This document shows positions 1 to 10,773 of a stretch of DNA of 64,000 nt, piece after piece (the first letter of the stretch is position 1; each line of letters opens with the position of its first letter). The notes beneath the pieces were generated by a model that saw only the letters and a list, made by a program, of their open reading frames with translations, ran no database searches and was not told where the DNA came from. Origin of the DNA: Solimonas aquatica (GTDB taxonomy: Bacteria > Pseudomonadota > Gammaproteobacteria > Nevskiales > Nevskiaceae); contig NZ_FOFS01000006.1 in the NCBI RefSeq assembly GCF_900111015.1, positions 151,179 through 215,178 on the forward strand. The letters are read 5' to 3'. A program made the position numbers and the translations under genes.

Positions 1-108
1 CCGAGCATCGCGAAACGCATCATGAGCTGCTGCCATCCATGGCGCGACGGTCATTCTTGATTGAACCCCGGCCCGACCCTCTGAGGCCGCGCACGCGACA
101 TGGCCGGT
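1..108. other. Window edge, no gene assigned
   Basis: I cannot assign a gene to this first stretch. On the minus strand an ATG at 54 or a double ATG at 23 could open a reading frame that runs off the left edge, but too few codons are present to recognise a product and no convincing ribosome binding site precedes either. Confidence 0.3.
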
Positions 109-453
109 TCACTTCTTGCCGTCGCCACCAAAGGTGTAGAACGGCAGCGGCGTGACCTTGGATGAACCCGAACCACCCTCGCCTTCGACGATGCGCGAGG
201 GACCCTGCTTGTTCACCTCGTCGATACGGACCACGGCGTGCACCGGCACGTAGAAGCGTTCCACACCGGCAAACTCCTGCTTGAGCTTTTCCTCGCTGGT
301 GTCCACCACCAGGGTGCTCTGCTCGCCGAACACCAGCTTGCCGATCTCCACGAAACCCAGCATCGCGCCATGGCTGACCTCGCGGGCATAGATCTCGTAC
401 ACCTGTCCCTTGTTCATGAAGCTGACGCGATACAGACGCTTGGGGGCCGCCAT
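109..453 (-). CDS. DUF1820 family protein
   Basis: A 114-residue protein of unknown function. The opening MAAPKRLYRVSFMNKGQVYEIYA, the VGFVEIGKLVFGE-like core (here MLGFVEIGKLVFGEQST) and the length fit the DUF1820 family, which is common in gammaproteobacteria. No signal peptide or membrane segment is visible, so it is probably a small soluble cytoplasmic protein. The C-terminal 25 residues are Gly/Ser rich and probably disordered. It lies downstream of the TetR gene on the same strand, about 130 bp away, with no obvious terminator between them. No catalytic motif is apparent and no function can be assigned. Confidence 0.8.
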   Translation of the reverse strand: MAAPKRLYRVSFMNKGQVYEIYAREVSHGAMLGFVEIGKLVFGEQSTLVVDTSEEKLKQEFAGVERFYVPVHAVVRIDEVNKQGPSRIVEGEGGSGSSKVTPLPFYTFGGDGKK

Positions 454-582
454 GGAAAAACCTTCACCGGAAAGAGACTGACCGGCATTCTAAGAGCCGT
501 CGCGGCTCACAAACAACGCGCCCATCCTGGATGAAAGATTCACGAACAGGCACAAAAGGGCACCGCGCTTCCACAAGCTGCT

Positions 583-1257
583 TCACGCGGTTTTGCGCTT
601 CGGCGTTCTTTGCGTCTTTGCGTGATGCTTGCCGCTCCCGCCCGCATCCAGCGGCGCGCCCACGGCGCGGGCGCAGAACTCGACGATCTCCGCCACCAGC
701 CTGGCATCACCGGCACCGCGCCGCGTCTGCGTTGCGGTGGGCCGCACCAGGGCCTCGGTGTAGGCGCCGACGATGCAGGCCGCGCTCACATCCAGGGCCT
801 GCGCCGGAAACTCGCCCCTGGCGATGCCCTCGCGCAACACGCGCTTGAAGACATTGCCGAACTGCTGACGGCAGAGGATACGCGCGGCGTCGACCTCGGC
901 ATCGGCCGGCTCGGCGATGAAGGCATACGCCAGATGCGGGCCTTCCAGCGCGCGCTCGGCAAAGGAGCGCACCGCCGCACGCAGGCGCTGCGCGGCACTG
1001 CCCTCGCCGTCGACGATGGCATCGAGTATCGCCACCTCGTTGCGGACTGCGTCGTTGAGCACTTCGACGAACAGCTCCGCCTTGGACGGGAAATAGCGAT
1101 ACAGGGCGCCGGTGGACAAACCCGCCTGTGCCGCCACCGCGTTGATCGAGGCTTCGCGCAAGCCGCCGGCGCCAATCAGCTTGCGCGCTGCGCGCACGAT
1201 GCGCTCGCGGTTGTCCGCGAGCCGCTCCTGCATCAGCGCCGAGCGTTTATAGGCCAT
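583..1257 (-). CDS. TetR/AcrR family transcriptional regulator
   Basis: A 224-residue TetR-family repressor. The N-terminal helix-turn-helix spans about residues 15-62 and includes the family signature AGLSTGALYRYFPSKAEL. The remaining alpha-helical part would form the ligand-binding and dimerisation domain, with a basic tail (about residues 205-224) that looks disordered. It is divergent from the leucine/isovalerate operon starting at 1399, and the 141-bp gap carries an inverted repeat at 1280-1295. Local autorepression and control of the acyl-CoA operon is therefore the likely role, possibly through an acyl-CoA ligand. The ligand is inference. Many liu clusters use the MerR-type LiuR instead. 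Confidence 0.85.
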   Translation of the reverse strand: MAYKRSALMQERLADNRERIVRAARKLIGAGGLREASINAVAAQAGLSTGALYRYFPSKAELFVEVLNDAVRNEVAILDAIVDGEGSAAQRLRAAVRSFAERALEGPHLAYAFIAEPADAEVDAARILCRQQFGNVFKRVLREGIARGEFPAQALDVSAACIVGAYTEALVRPTATQTRRGAGDARLVAEIVEFCARAVGAPLDAGGSGKHHAKTQRTPKRKTA

Positions 1258-1279
1258 GAACTGAACATCCTTTAAATTT

Positions 1280-1295
1280 GTGAAAGTCTATTCAC
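1280..1295. promoter_or_regulatory. Candidate TetR operator
   Basis: An inverted repeat GTGAA-N6-TTCAC lies between the divergent TetR and liuA starts, inside an AT-rich stretch that is unusual for this GC-rich sequence. Position and symmetry suit a TetR dimer. No footprint-like support exists beyond this. Confidence 0.45.
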
Positions 1296-1398
1296 TTTTG
1301 TTGCCGGCGGCCCTAGAATGCCGCTCGTCATCTTCCCTCGAATTCTAGAGCCGGCGACGCCGCAACCGCCAACGCTGCGCCGGCAAGGAGAGCCGTCC

Positions 1399-2565
1399 AT
1401 GTCGTTTGCCGCATCCATGAACTTCGCCCTGGGCGAGGAAATCGATCTGCTGCGTGAGACCGTCCGCCAGTTCGCACAGCGCGAGATCGCACCGCTGGCC
1501 GCGCAGATCGACAGCAGCAATCAGTTCCCGCTGCCGCTGTGGCGCAAGCTGGGTGAACTGGGCGTGCTGGGCCTGACCGTCGAAGAGGACTACGGCGGCA
1601 CCAATCTGGGCTATCTGGCGCACGTGGTGGCCGTGGAGGAAATCTCCCGCGCCTCGGGCTCGGTGGGCCTGTCCTACGGCGCGCACTCCAATCTCTGCGT
1701 CAATCAGCTGCGCAAGAACGGCAACGAGGCACAGAAGCGCAAGTATCTGCCCAGGCTGATCAGCGGCGAGCACATCGGCGCGCTGGCGATGAGCGAGCCG
1801 GGCGCCGGTTCCGACGTGGTGAGCATGAAGCTGCGCGCCGACAAGAAGGGCGACCGCTATGTGCTCAACGGCAACAAGATGTGGATCACCAACGGCCCCG
1901 ATGCCGACACCCTGATCGTCTACGCCAAGACCGATCCGGCGGCCGGCCCGCGCGGCATCACCGCCTTCATCATCGAAAAAGGCTTCAAGGGTTTCTCCAT
2001 GGCGCAGAAGCTGGACAAGCTGGGCATGCGCGGTTCCAACACCTGCGAGCTGGTGTTCGCCGACTGCGAGGTGCCGGAGGAAAACGTGCTGGGCGCGGTG
2101 GGGCGCGGCGTCAATGTGCTGATGTCCGGCCTGGACTTCGAGCGCGTGGTGCTCTCCGGCGGTCCGCTGGGCCTGATGCAGGCCTGCCTGGATATCGCCG
2201 TGCCGTATGTGCATGAGCGCAAGCAGTTCGGTCAGGCCATCGGCGAGTTCCAGCTGATGCAGGGCAAGCTCGCCGACATGTACGTGGGCCTGTCGGTGTG
2301 CCGCTCCTATGTCTACGCGGTGGCCAAGGCCTGCGACCGTGGCGAAACCACGCGCAAGGACGCCGCCGGCGCGATTCTCTACTCCGCCGAGAAAGCCACC
2401 TGGATGGCGGGACAGGCGATCCAGATCCTGGGCGGCAATGGCTACATCAACGATTACGCCACCGGCCGCCTGTGGCGCGACGCCAAGCTCTACGAGATCG
2501 GCGCCGGCACCTCGGAAATCCGCCGCATGCTGATCGGCCGCGAACTGTTCAACGAGACGCGCTGA
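1399..2565 (+). CDS. liuA: Isovaleryl-CoA dehydrogenase
   Basis: A 388-residue flavin acyl-CoA dehydrogenase, predicted to oxidise isovaleryl-CoA to 3-methylcrotonyl-CoA in leucine catabolism. All family segments are visible: the N-terminal helical domain, [15 protein letters not shown] and [19 protein letters not shown] in the middle beta domain, and [20 protein letters not shown] then [19 protein letters not shown] at the C terminus. The start at 1399 is chosen because AAGGAGA lies about 9 bp upstream and the protein then begins like its relatives; an earlier in-frame ATG at 1318 adds a non-conserved leader. The stop is one base before the liuB ATG, so the genes are co-transcribed. The identity as IVD rather than another short-chain enzyme rests largely on the carboxylase neighbours. 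Confidence 0.92.
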   Translation: MSFAASMNFALGEEIDLLRETVRQFAQREIAPLAAQIDSSNQFPLPLWRKLGELGVLGLTVEEDYGGTNLGYLAHVVAVEEISRASGSVGLSYGAHSNLCVNQLRKNGNEAQKRKYLPRLISGEHIGALAMSEPGAGSDVVSMKLRADKKGDRYVLNGNKMWITNGPDADTLIVYAKTDPAAGPRGITAFIIEKGFKGFSMAQKLDKLGMRGSNTCELVFADCEVPEENVLGAVGRGVNVLMSGLDFERVVLSGGPLGLMQACLDIAVPYVHERKQFGQAIGEFQLMQGKLADMYVGLSVCRSYVYAVAKACDRGETTRKDAAGAILYSAEKATWMAGQAIQILGGNGYINDYATGRLWRDAKLYEIGAGTSEIRRMLIGRELFNETR

Positions 2566-2566
2566 C

Positions 2567-4174
<1,608 letters not shown>

Positions 4175-4185
4175 GAGACGCCGCC

Positions 4186-6177
<1,992 letters not shown>

Positions 6178-6213
6178 AACGGCAGGGCCTGCCCCGCTGC
6201 GGACAGGCCCTGC
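6178..6213 (-). terminator. Rho-independent terminator for the ompW gene
   Basis: A 10-bp perfect stem (6182-6191 with 6204-6213, loop of 12) lies between the convergent liuD and ompW genes. Read on the minus strand it is followed by TTTTATT, so it terminates the ompW transcript. On the plus strand the hairpin could also slow liuD transcription but lacks a T tract. Confidence 0.75.
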
Positions 6214-6221
6214 AGACCCCG

Positions 6222-6833
6222 CTACAGCCAGAAACCCAGACCCAGATTGATCAGGAAGCCCTGATACTTCAGCTTGTCGTCCAGGGCGTGGTTGGCGCCC
6301 ACCGAGACGTCGCTGTCGAATTTCAGATACCGCACGTCGGCATTGAGCGTCTGGCCACCGGCCAGATTCATGTTGGCACCGACCTGCCCCACGAGGCCCA
6401 CGCTGTTATCCACCTTCACGTGCAGCGAGTCGAGGCTGCCGGTCTCGTCGTGGAAAAAATTGTAGTTGAGGCCCGCGCCCACGTAGGGACGGATCGCGCT
6501 GCCGGCCGAGCCAAAATGAAACTGCCCCACCAGCATCGGCGGCACCAGGCCGACCGAACCCAGGGACGCCCCGGCCGACTTCACTTCCGGCGTCACGAAG
6601 GCCGCCAGCAGATTCACGCCGATGGCCGGCGTCACGAAGTAAGTGGCATCCACTTCCACCGCCGGCTGATCGCCCACATCGAGATCCAGCGGACCATCGG
6701 ACTTGGCATCCGATACCAGATAAGCGACACCGGCATGCAGCAACAGCTTGGAGTCCGCTGCCTGCACCGCGCCTGCACCGATCATGGTCACCGCCCCGAA
6801 AATTCCCGCACACAGCCGCTTGTGCTCAAGCAT
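6222..6833 (-). CDS. OmpW family outer-membrane beta-barrel protein (copy 1)
   Basis: A 203-residue OmpW-type eight-stranded porin. It begins with a signal peptide (about residues 1-26, ending AGAVQA), continues with alternating beta strands such as LLLHAGVAYLVSDAKSDGP and PPMLVGQFHF, and ends NLGLGFWL, the aromatic outer-membrane sorting end. I start at 6833 rather than the ATG at 6848 because GGAGAGAG sits just upstream of 6833 and would lie inside the longer form. About 20 of 180 mature residues differ from the copy at 7884-8504. A sigma-54 core and an upstream element shared with the hupS(2a) promoter precede it, so it is probably co-regulated with the hydrogenase. The substrate is unknown; OmpW proteins are linked to uptake of small hydrophobic compounds. 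Confidence 0.87.
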   Translation of the reverse strand: MLEHKRLCAGIFGAVTMIGAGAVQAADSKLLLHAGVAYLVSDAKSDGPLDLDVGDQPAVEVDATYFVTPAIGVNLLAAFVTPEVKSAGASLGSVGLVPPMLVGQFHFGSAGSAIRPYVGAGLNYNFFHDETGSLDSLHVKVDNSVGLVGQVGANMNLAGGQTLNADVRYLKFDSDVSVGANHALDDKLKYQGFLINLGLGFWL

Positions 6834-6909
6834 GCGCTCTCTCTCCATCGTTCGATTTGGATTTATGGCTCGCGGACTGCGCCTTGCGCGCGCCGCGCGG
6901 CCTGTATGA

Positions 6910-6924
6910 GCAAGGCCGATGCCA
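6910..6924 (-). promoter_or_regulatory. Sigma-54 (-24/-12) promoter of ompW copy 1
   Basis: On the minus strand the sequence reads TGGCAT-N5-TTGC, matching the RpoN consensus TGGCAC-N5-TTGC, about 75 bp upstream of the chosen ompW start. The surrounding bases are almost the same as those of the hupS(2a) promoter at 11846-11860. Two NtrC-type activators are encoded in the same island. Confidence 0.75.
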
Positions 6925-7031
6925 TCGCCATCGAAATTTCTTTATGAAGCAAATTCAGCCGGATACGTCTCAAGGCCGATGGCGTGTGCGCCATCAGGCG
7001 GAAACCGGCTTTGCGTCAGCGACGGCGCTGC

Positions 7032-7048
7032 GCAAAGCAGGCTTGCAG
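7032..7048 (-). promoter_or_regulatory. Candidate activator-binding site upstream of ompW copy 1
   Basis: The 17-mer GCAAAGCAGGCTTGCAG differs at one base from the element at 11965-11981 upstream of hupS(2a). Both lie 105-108 bp upstream of their -24 elements, the usual position for an NtrC-family enhancer site. Binding by the HoxA/HupR-like regulators is inference. Confidence 0.55.
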
Positions 7049-7080
7049 CAACGAGGACTGCAGCGTGAGGTCCGCGCGCT

Positions 7081-7407
7081 TCAGGCCGCGCGACGTGCGG
7101 GCTCCGGCATGCACAAGGCGGCCTGCGTCGAATCCCAATGCACCGGCAAGGATTGCGGCTCGTCGCGCTCGGCATAGCCGTGCTCGCGAAAGAATTCCTG
7201 AGCATGCAGCACGCGATCACCGGCGGCGTTGCGCTGCTTGAGCAGCAGCCCGCCCGCTTCCGGCAGCAAAGGCAGGAGCAGCACATAAGGTTCGCGGCGC
7301 AGCAGGGCCACCGCGCCGAGCTGCGGCAGATAACGCTGGCACAAGGCGGCGCTCAGATAGAGATTGCCGGCGCGCACCAGCACCTGCAGCATCTCAGGCG
7401 CCGGCAT
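7081..7407 (-). CDS. Conserved-looking small protein in the group 2a hydrogenase operon
   Basis: A 108-residue protein I do not recognise. The first 60 residues are hydrophobic and strand-rich (for example VALLRREPYVLLLPLLPEAG), followed by a charged segment with EFFREHGYAERDE and a tail ending MPEPARRAA. No signal peptide is evident and there is no cofactor motif; the two cysteines are isolated. It overlaps the end of the hupW protease gene by 14 bp, so translation is coupled, and it is the last gene of the group 2a hydrogenase unit. A role in maturation or assembly of that hydrogenase is plausible from position only. Confidence 0.65.
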   Translation of the reverse strand: MPAPEMLQVLVRAGNLYLSAALCQRYLPQLGAVALLRREPYVLLLPLLPEAGGLLLKQRNAAGDRVLHAQEFFREHGYAERDEPQSLPVHWDSTQAALCMPEPARRAA

Positions 7408-7867
7408 ACGCCGCGATCTCCCGCTCGATCATCGCCACCACTTTCAAGCCCGCCACCTTCACGGGTTCTGAAATCTGCACGCCCAGCTCCAGACAGGCGG
7501 ACTCGATCAGATAGACGCTGACTTCCTGCGGGAAGGCTTCACGGAAGATGCGCCGGCCCGCGTACAAGGCATGGTCCCAGCGAAAGTCGTGCAGGCTGTA
7601 ACCAGGCTCCGGATGCCCGCTCAACTCCTCGCCCGGCACCTGGAACACCGCACCCGGCTCGGCGCCGCTGCGCGCGGCATCGACGATGATCAGGCGATGC
7701 GCACCACGGGCCTGGAACATCACGTCCATACCGCCGGTGCCGGCATCGAAGATCCGCACCCGTTGGCGAAAATCGTCGCGCAGGCGCGTTTGCAGCGCCT
7801 GCGCGACCAGAACGCCGATGCCGTCATCACAGCGATTGAGATTGCCGCAACCGATGATGGTCAGCAT
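7394..7867 (-). CDS. hupW: Group 2a [NiFe]-hydrogenase maturation endopeptidase
   Basis: A 157-residue M52-family protease that removes the C-terminal extension of the hydrogenase large subunit after nickel insertion. The N terminus MLTIIGCGNLNRCDDGIG has the family GxGN...DDG motif. The following FDAGTGGMDVMFQ and LIIVDAARSGAEPGAVF, and LHDFRWDHAL further on, resemble cyanobacterial HupW rather than HupD/HyaD. The start at 7867 is preferred because the protein then begins at the conserved strand; an ATG five codons upstream exists. The gene follows ompW copy 2 by 16 bp. A separate HupD-type protease for the group 1d enzyme lies at 20453-21130, consistent with one protease per hydrogenase. 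Confidence 0.88.
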   Translation of the reverse strand: MLTIIGCGNLNRCDDGIGVLVAQALQTRLRDDFRQRVRIFDAGTGGMDVMFQARGAHRLIIVDAARSGAEPGAVFQVPGEELSGHPEPGYSLHDFRWDHALYAGRRIFREAFPQEVSVYLIESACLELGVQISEPVKVAGLKVVAMIEREIAAYAGA

Positions 7868-7883
7868 CGCCCGTCTCAACACC

Positions 7884-8504
7884 TTACAACCAGAAACCCA
7901 GGCCCAGGTTGATCAGGAAGCCCTGATACTTGAGCTTGTCGTTCAGCGCCTGATTGGCCCCCACCGTCACGTCGCTGTCGAACTTCAGATAGCGCACATC
8001 GGCGTTCAGCGTCAGGCCTCGGGACAGATTCATGTTGGCGCCGACCTGCCCCACGAGACCGATGCTGTCATCGACCTTCACGCGCAGCGAGTCGAGGCTG
8101 CCGGTCTTGTCGTGGAAAAGGTTGTAGTTGATGCCGGCGCCCAGGTAGGGACGGATCGGACTGCCGGCGGAACCAAAATGGAACTGCCCCACCAGCATCG
8201 GCGGCACCAGCCCGATCGACCCCAAGGATGCGCCCGCAGACTTCACTTCCGGCGTCACGAAGGCCGCCAGCAGGTTCACACCGATGGCCGGCGTCACGAA
8301 GTAAGTGGCGTCCATTTCCAGCGCCGGCTGATCGCCCACGTCCAGATCCAGCGGACCATCGGACTTGGCATCCGACACCAGGTAGCCGATCCCGGCGTGC
8401 AGCAGCAGATGGGAATCCGCCGCCTGCGCCAGCCCGCCGCCGCCCAGCGCCAGCGTTGCCAGCGCCGCCACCAGACCCGTCCTGCACTTGTGCTGTATGT
8501 TCAC
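7884..8504 (-). CDS. OmpW family outer-membrane beta-barrel protein (copy 2)
   Basis: A 206-residue OmpW porin close in sequence to the copy at 6222-6833: identical blocks include DATYFVTPAIGVNLLAAF and DKLKYQGFLINLGLGFWL. The signal peptides differ more than the mature barrels. The start is a GTG at 8504, with AGGAGAG on the minus strand a few bases upstream. It sits inside the group 2a hydrogenase operon, between the HiPIP-like gene and hupW (16 bp to hupW), so it should be expressed with the hydrogenase. A MITE-like repeat begins 55 bp upstream and may have separated it from the hupSL message. The role in H2 metabolism is unknown. Confidence 0.87.
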   Translation of the reverse strand: MNIQHKCRTGLVAALATLALGGGGLAQAADSHLLLHAGIGYLVSDAKSDGPLDLDVGDQPALEMDATYFVTPAIGVNLLAAFVTPEVKSAGASLGSIGLVPPMLVGQFHFGSAGSPIRPYLGAGINYNLFHDKTGSLDSLRVKVDDSIGLVGQVGANMNLSRGLTLNADVRYLKFDSDVTVGANQALNDKLKYQGFLINLGLGFWL

Positions 8505-8559
8505 TGACTCTCCTCTTCGATGTGTTTTTGCGCCGCGCCATGCGAGGCGCGTGAGGCTT

Positions 8560-8725
8560 CTAGTGTCGTGAGTCAGAAATTCGCATGCGAATTCGCCGGT
8601 CTTTTTCGCGTCTGGCGGCGTTGCGCCTCCTCGCCATAGTCACCACTATGCCTCGTCGGCGTGCCTTGCCAGCCACGAAAAATCCTCGGCGACTTCATCA
8701 AGGAACTTCTGACTCACGACACTAG
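8560..8725. mobile_element. MITE-like element with 19-bp perfect terminal inverted repeats
   Basis: The sequence CTAGTGTCGTGAGTCAGAA at 8560-8578 is repeated perfectly inverted at 8707-8725. The 166-bp unit is an imperfect long palindrome around a central ATAGT-N4-ACTAT-type hairpin near 8636-8650. CTAG at both ends could be a 4-bp target duplication, although CTAG is itself palindromic. There is no coding capacity. It lies between the HiPIP-like gene (stop at 8733) and the ompW copy 2 start, and would fold into a very stable RNA that could attenuate transcription. Confidence 0.75.
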
Positions 8726-8732
8726 CCCTGTT

Positions 8733-9047
8733 TCAGATTCGCCAGAGCCGGCACCACCAGTCGGGCTCGACCGGCAAGGCCAGCTCCGGCAGATCGCACC
8801 ACTTGCGATGCACCAGGTAATACATGCACTCCTGGCAACGCATGCGGTCCTCGCCATAGGGACTGTTGGTAAACCCTGAAAGCACCAGCTTGGCTTTCAG
8901 ATCCTTGGCATCGATATCGCGCAGCTGGGTGAGCAACTGGCCAAACTGTGTGTCGTTTTCCGGAAAGGGCTCCGTCTGGGTTTGCAGACCGTCGGCCAGC
9001 ATCCGGCCGATCTTCTCGCGCAACTTCTGCTCCTGATCGCTGTGCAT
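8733..9047 (-). CDS. Small four-cysteine, HiPIP-like protein of the group 2a hydrogenase operon
   Basis: A 104-residue protein with a helical, charged N-terminal half (about residues 1-55) and a C-terminal cysteine module. Cys71, Cys74, Cys84 and Cys99 form C-x2-C-x9-C-x14-C and the protein ends WWCRLWRI. This spacing, with aromatic residues around the last cysteine, resembles high-potential iron-sulfur proteins. A [4Fe-4S] electron carrier for the hydrogenase is therefore the best guess; a zinc or other metal site is the alternative. No signal peptide is visible, which fits a cytoplasmic partner. The gene follows hupL(2a) by 84 bp on the same strand. Confidence 0.72.
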   Translation of the reverse strand: MHSDQEQKLREKIGRMLADGLQTQTEPFPENDTQFGQLLTQLRDIDAKDLKAKLVLSGFTNSPYGEDRMRCQECMYYLVHRKWCDLPELALPVEPDWWCRLWRI

Positions 9048-9131
9048 GCCTGAATCCTTTGTCCCGCGCGCTCAAAAACGGGCGACAACCGCAGCGCCCG
9101 CAGGCGCCGCGGCTGTCGCATCAGACCCGAC

Positions 9132-10727
9132 TCAGGCGGTGCGAAAGCGCGCCAGCTCCTTGCCGGTCTTGCGGTCGTGTGCATGCACCGTGCACACCAG
9201 ACAGGAGTCGAAGGAGCGCGCGACATGGCCCACTTCGACCGGGTCGCTGGTATCGGCGATGGGGGTGCCGACCAGCGCTTCCTCGATGGGACCGCGCGCC
9301 TGCGCGCCGTCGCGCGGTCCGACGTTCCAGGTGGTCGGCGCGATGATCTGGTAGTTCTTGATCTTGCCGTTCTGCACATCGATCCAGTGACAGAGTGCAC
9401 CGCGGATCGCTTCCGTCGCACCCCAGCCGCGGCCATCGCGCTCCTTGGGCTTGATGTACCAGGGATCGTTGAGGCGGAATTCGCGCAGGCAGTGCTCGGC
9501 CTGACGGTAGAGCTTGATGGTTTCGTGCATGCGCGCGATCTGCCGCAGGTGCAGGTTGGGCCCGCCCATCTTCTTGTACATGTCCAGCACCAGACCGTCG
9601 TAGTGCTGCCAGGATTCGCCATGGCGGCCACCGGCGATCAGCTGGCGCGCGAACGGCCCCGCCTCCAGTCGGCCGACATCGGTGTGGCGCACGCTGGTGG
9701 CCCAGGAATACTTGCCGGCGTGATCGATGTCGTTCTTCTGCACCGGCCGCGTGGTACGGTCGAAGGGATGCACATCGGCGCCGCCCTCGTCATACCAGGC
9801 ATGCGTGGTGTTCTCGCGCAGGAACTTCTGATCCATCAGCACGTGGGTGTCGGTGGCACCGTCGTAGACACCGCTCTTCATGATCAGCGCGGCGTTGCGG
9901 CTGTCGATGGTCGGCTTCTGGTACTTGTCCTCGTGCGGCAGATAACCCCAGGACACGTACTTGCCGACGCCGCCGCCGTACTGGTGCAGACCGACATCCA
10001 GGCCCATGCGCCAGTAGAAGCCCAGATCGGAATTGGCATGCTCGGGACGTTCATCGAGCCAGACCATGAAGTCATCGTAGGTCTTGATCTGCTCGTAGCG
10101 CTCCAGGCTGCAGCCCAGCCAGATCGACTCCAGCCAGTTCTTCTTGAAGTACTCCAGCAGCGACCAGGCGCGCGTGATGTCGGTGAGCGTCGGCGCGCAC
10201 ATCACGCCGCCCGGCACCATGTACGAGGAATGCGGCCACTGTCCGCCCAGCAGCGCGTAGATCTCCACCGGCTTGCCGGAGATGGTGACGCCGGCCTCGT
10301 AAGAACTGCCGGTGAACGGCGCGAAGCGCTTCACCGCTTCTTCGTAGAACGGGCTGTTGCGATACTTCTTGTTGGTGAGGTCGATCGCATACAGACCGTA
10401 GAAGTAGCGCGGCTGGCTCTGGATCGATTCCACCAGCTGCCCGAGATTGCGCGCCAGAATCGCATTGCGCGGCACCTCGGTCTGCCAGGCGGTATCCAGA
10501 GCCCAGGCCGCGCAAGTCAGATGCGAAGCCCCGCAGATGCCGCAGGCGCGCGGCGTGACCACCAGTCCGGCCTGCGGGTCCTTGTCACGCAGGATGATTT
10601 CAAAGCCACGGAACAGTTCCGCCTGCGTCCAGGCGTTGGTGACGACGCCGTTCTCGATATCGACACGAACATCCAGATCGCCTTCCACACGCCCGACGGG
10701 CGAGATGTCCAGGGTTTGCACTGCCAT
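9132..10727 (-). CDS. hupL: [NiFe]-hydrogenase large subunit, group 2a
   Basis: A 531-residue catalytic large subunit. The N-terminal nickel ligands are in RACGICGASHL (Cys62, Cys65) and the C-terminal pair in DSCLVCTVH (Cys509, Cys512). The last 16 residues after His515 are the extension removed on maturation. The opening (MAVQTLDISPVGRVEGDLDV), the Ser in place of Pro before the second cysteine pair, and the exact length match cyanobacterial HupL, placing it in group 2a with mycobacterial Huc. The enzyme should oxidise H2 in the cytoplasm; several group 2a enzymes oxidise H2 at atmospheric levels. It is 46 bp downstream of its small subunit and has its own HupW-type protease nearby. Confidence 0.95.
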   Translation of the reverse strand: MAVQTLDISPVGRVEGDLDVRVDIENGVVTNAWTQAELFRGFEIILRDKDPQAGLVVTPRACGICGASHLTCAAWALDTAWQTEVPRNAILARNLGQLVESIQSQPRYFYGLYAIDLTNKKYRNSPFYEEAVKRFAPFTGSSYEAGVTISGKPVEIYALLGGQWPHSSYMVPGGVMCAPTLTDITRAWSLLEYFKKNWLESIWLGCSLERYEQIKTYDDFMVWLDERPEHANSDLGFYWRMGLDVGLHQYGGGVGKYVSWGYLPHEDKYQKPTIDSRNAALIMKSGVYDGATDTHVLMDQKFLRENTTHAWYDEGGADVHPFDRTTRPVQKNDIDHAGKYSWATSVRHTDVGRLEAGPFARQLIAGGRHGESWQHYDGLVLDMYKKMGGPNLHLRQIARMHETIKLYRQAEHCLREFRLNDPWYIKPKERDGRGWGATEAIRGALCHWIDVQNGKIKNYQIIAPTTWNVGPRDGAQARGPIEEALVGTPIADTSDPVEVGHVARSFDSCLVCTVHAHDRKTGKELARFRTA

Positions 10728-10773
10728 GTCATTCTCCTCACGCTATCCCGAGTAATCGTTTTGTGATGCGGCT

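Noticed and set aside
8560-8725. Simple rho-independent terminator for hupSL
   Set aside because: The 19-bp perfect ends are 128 bp apart and no T tract follows. The size and symmetry suit a MITE-like repeat, although termination could be a side effect.
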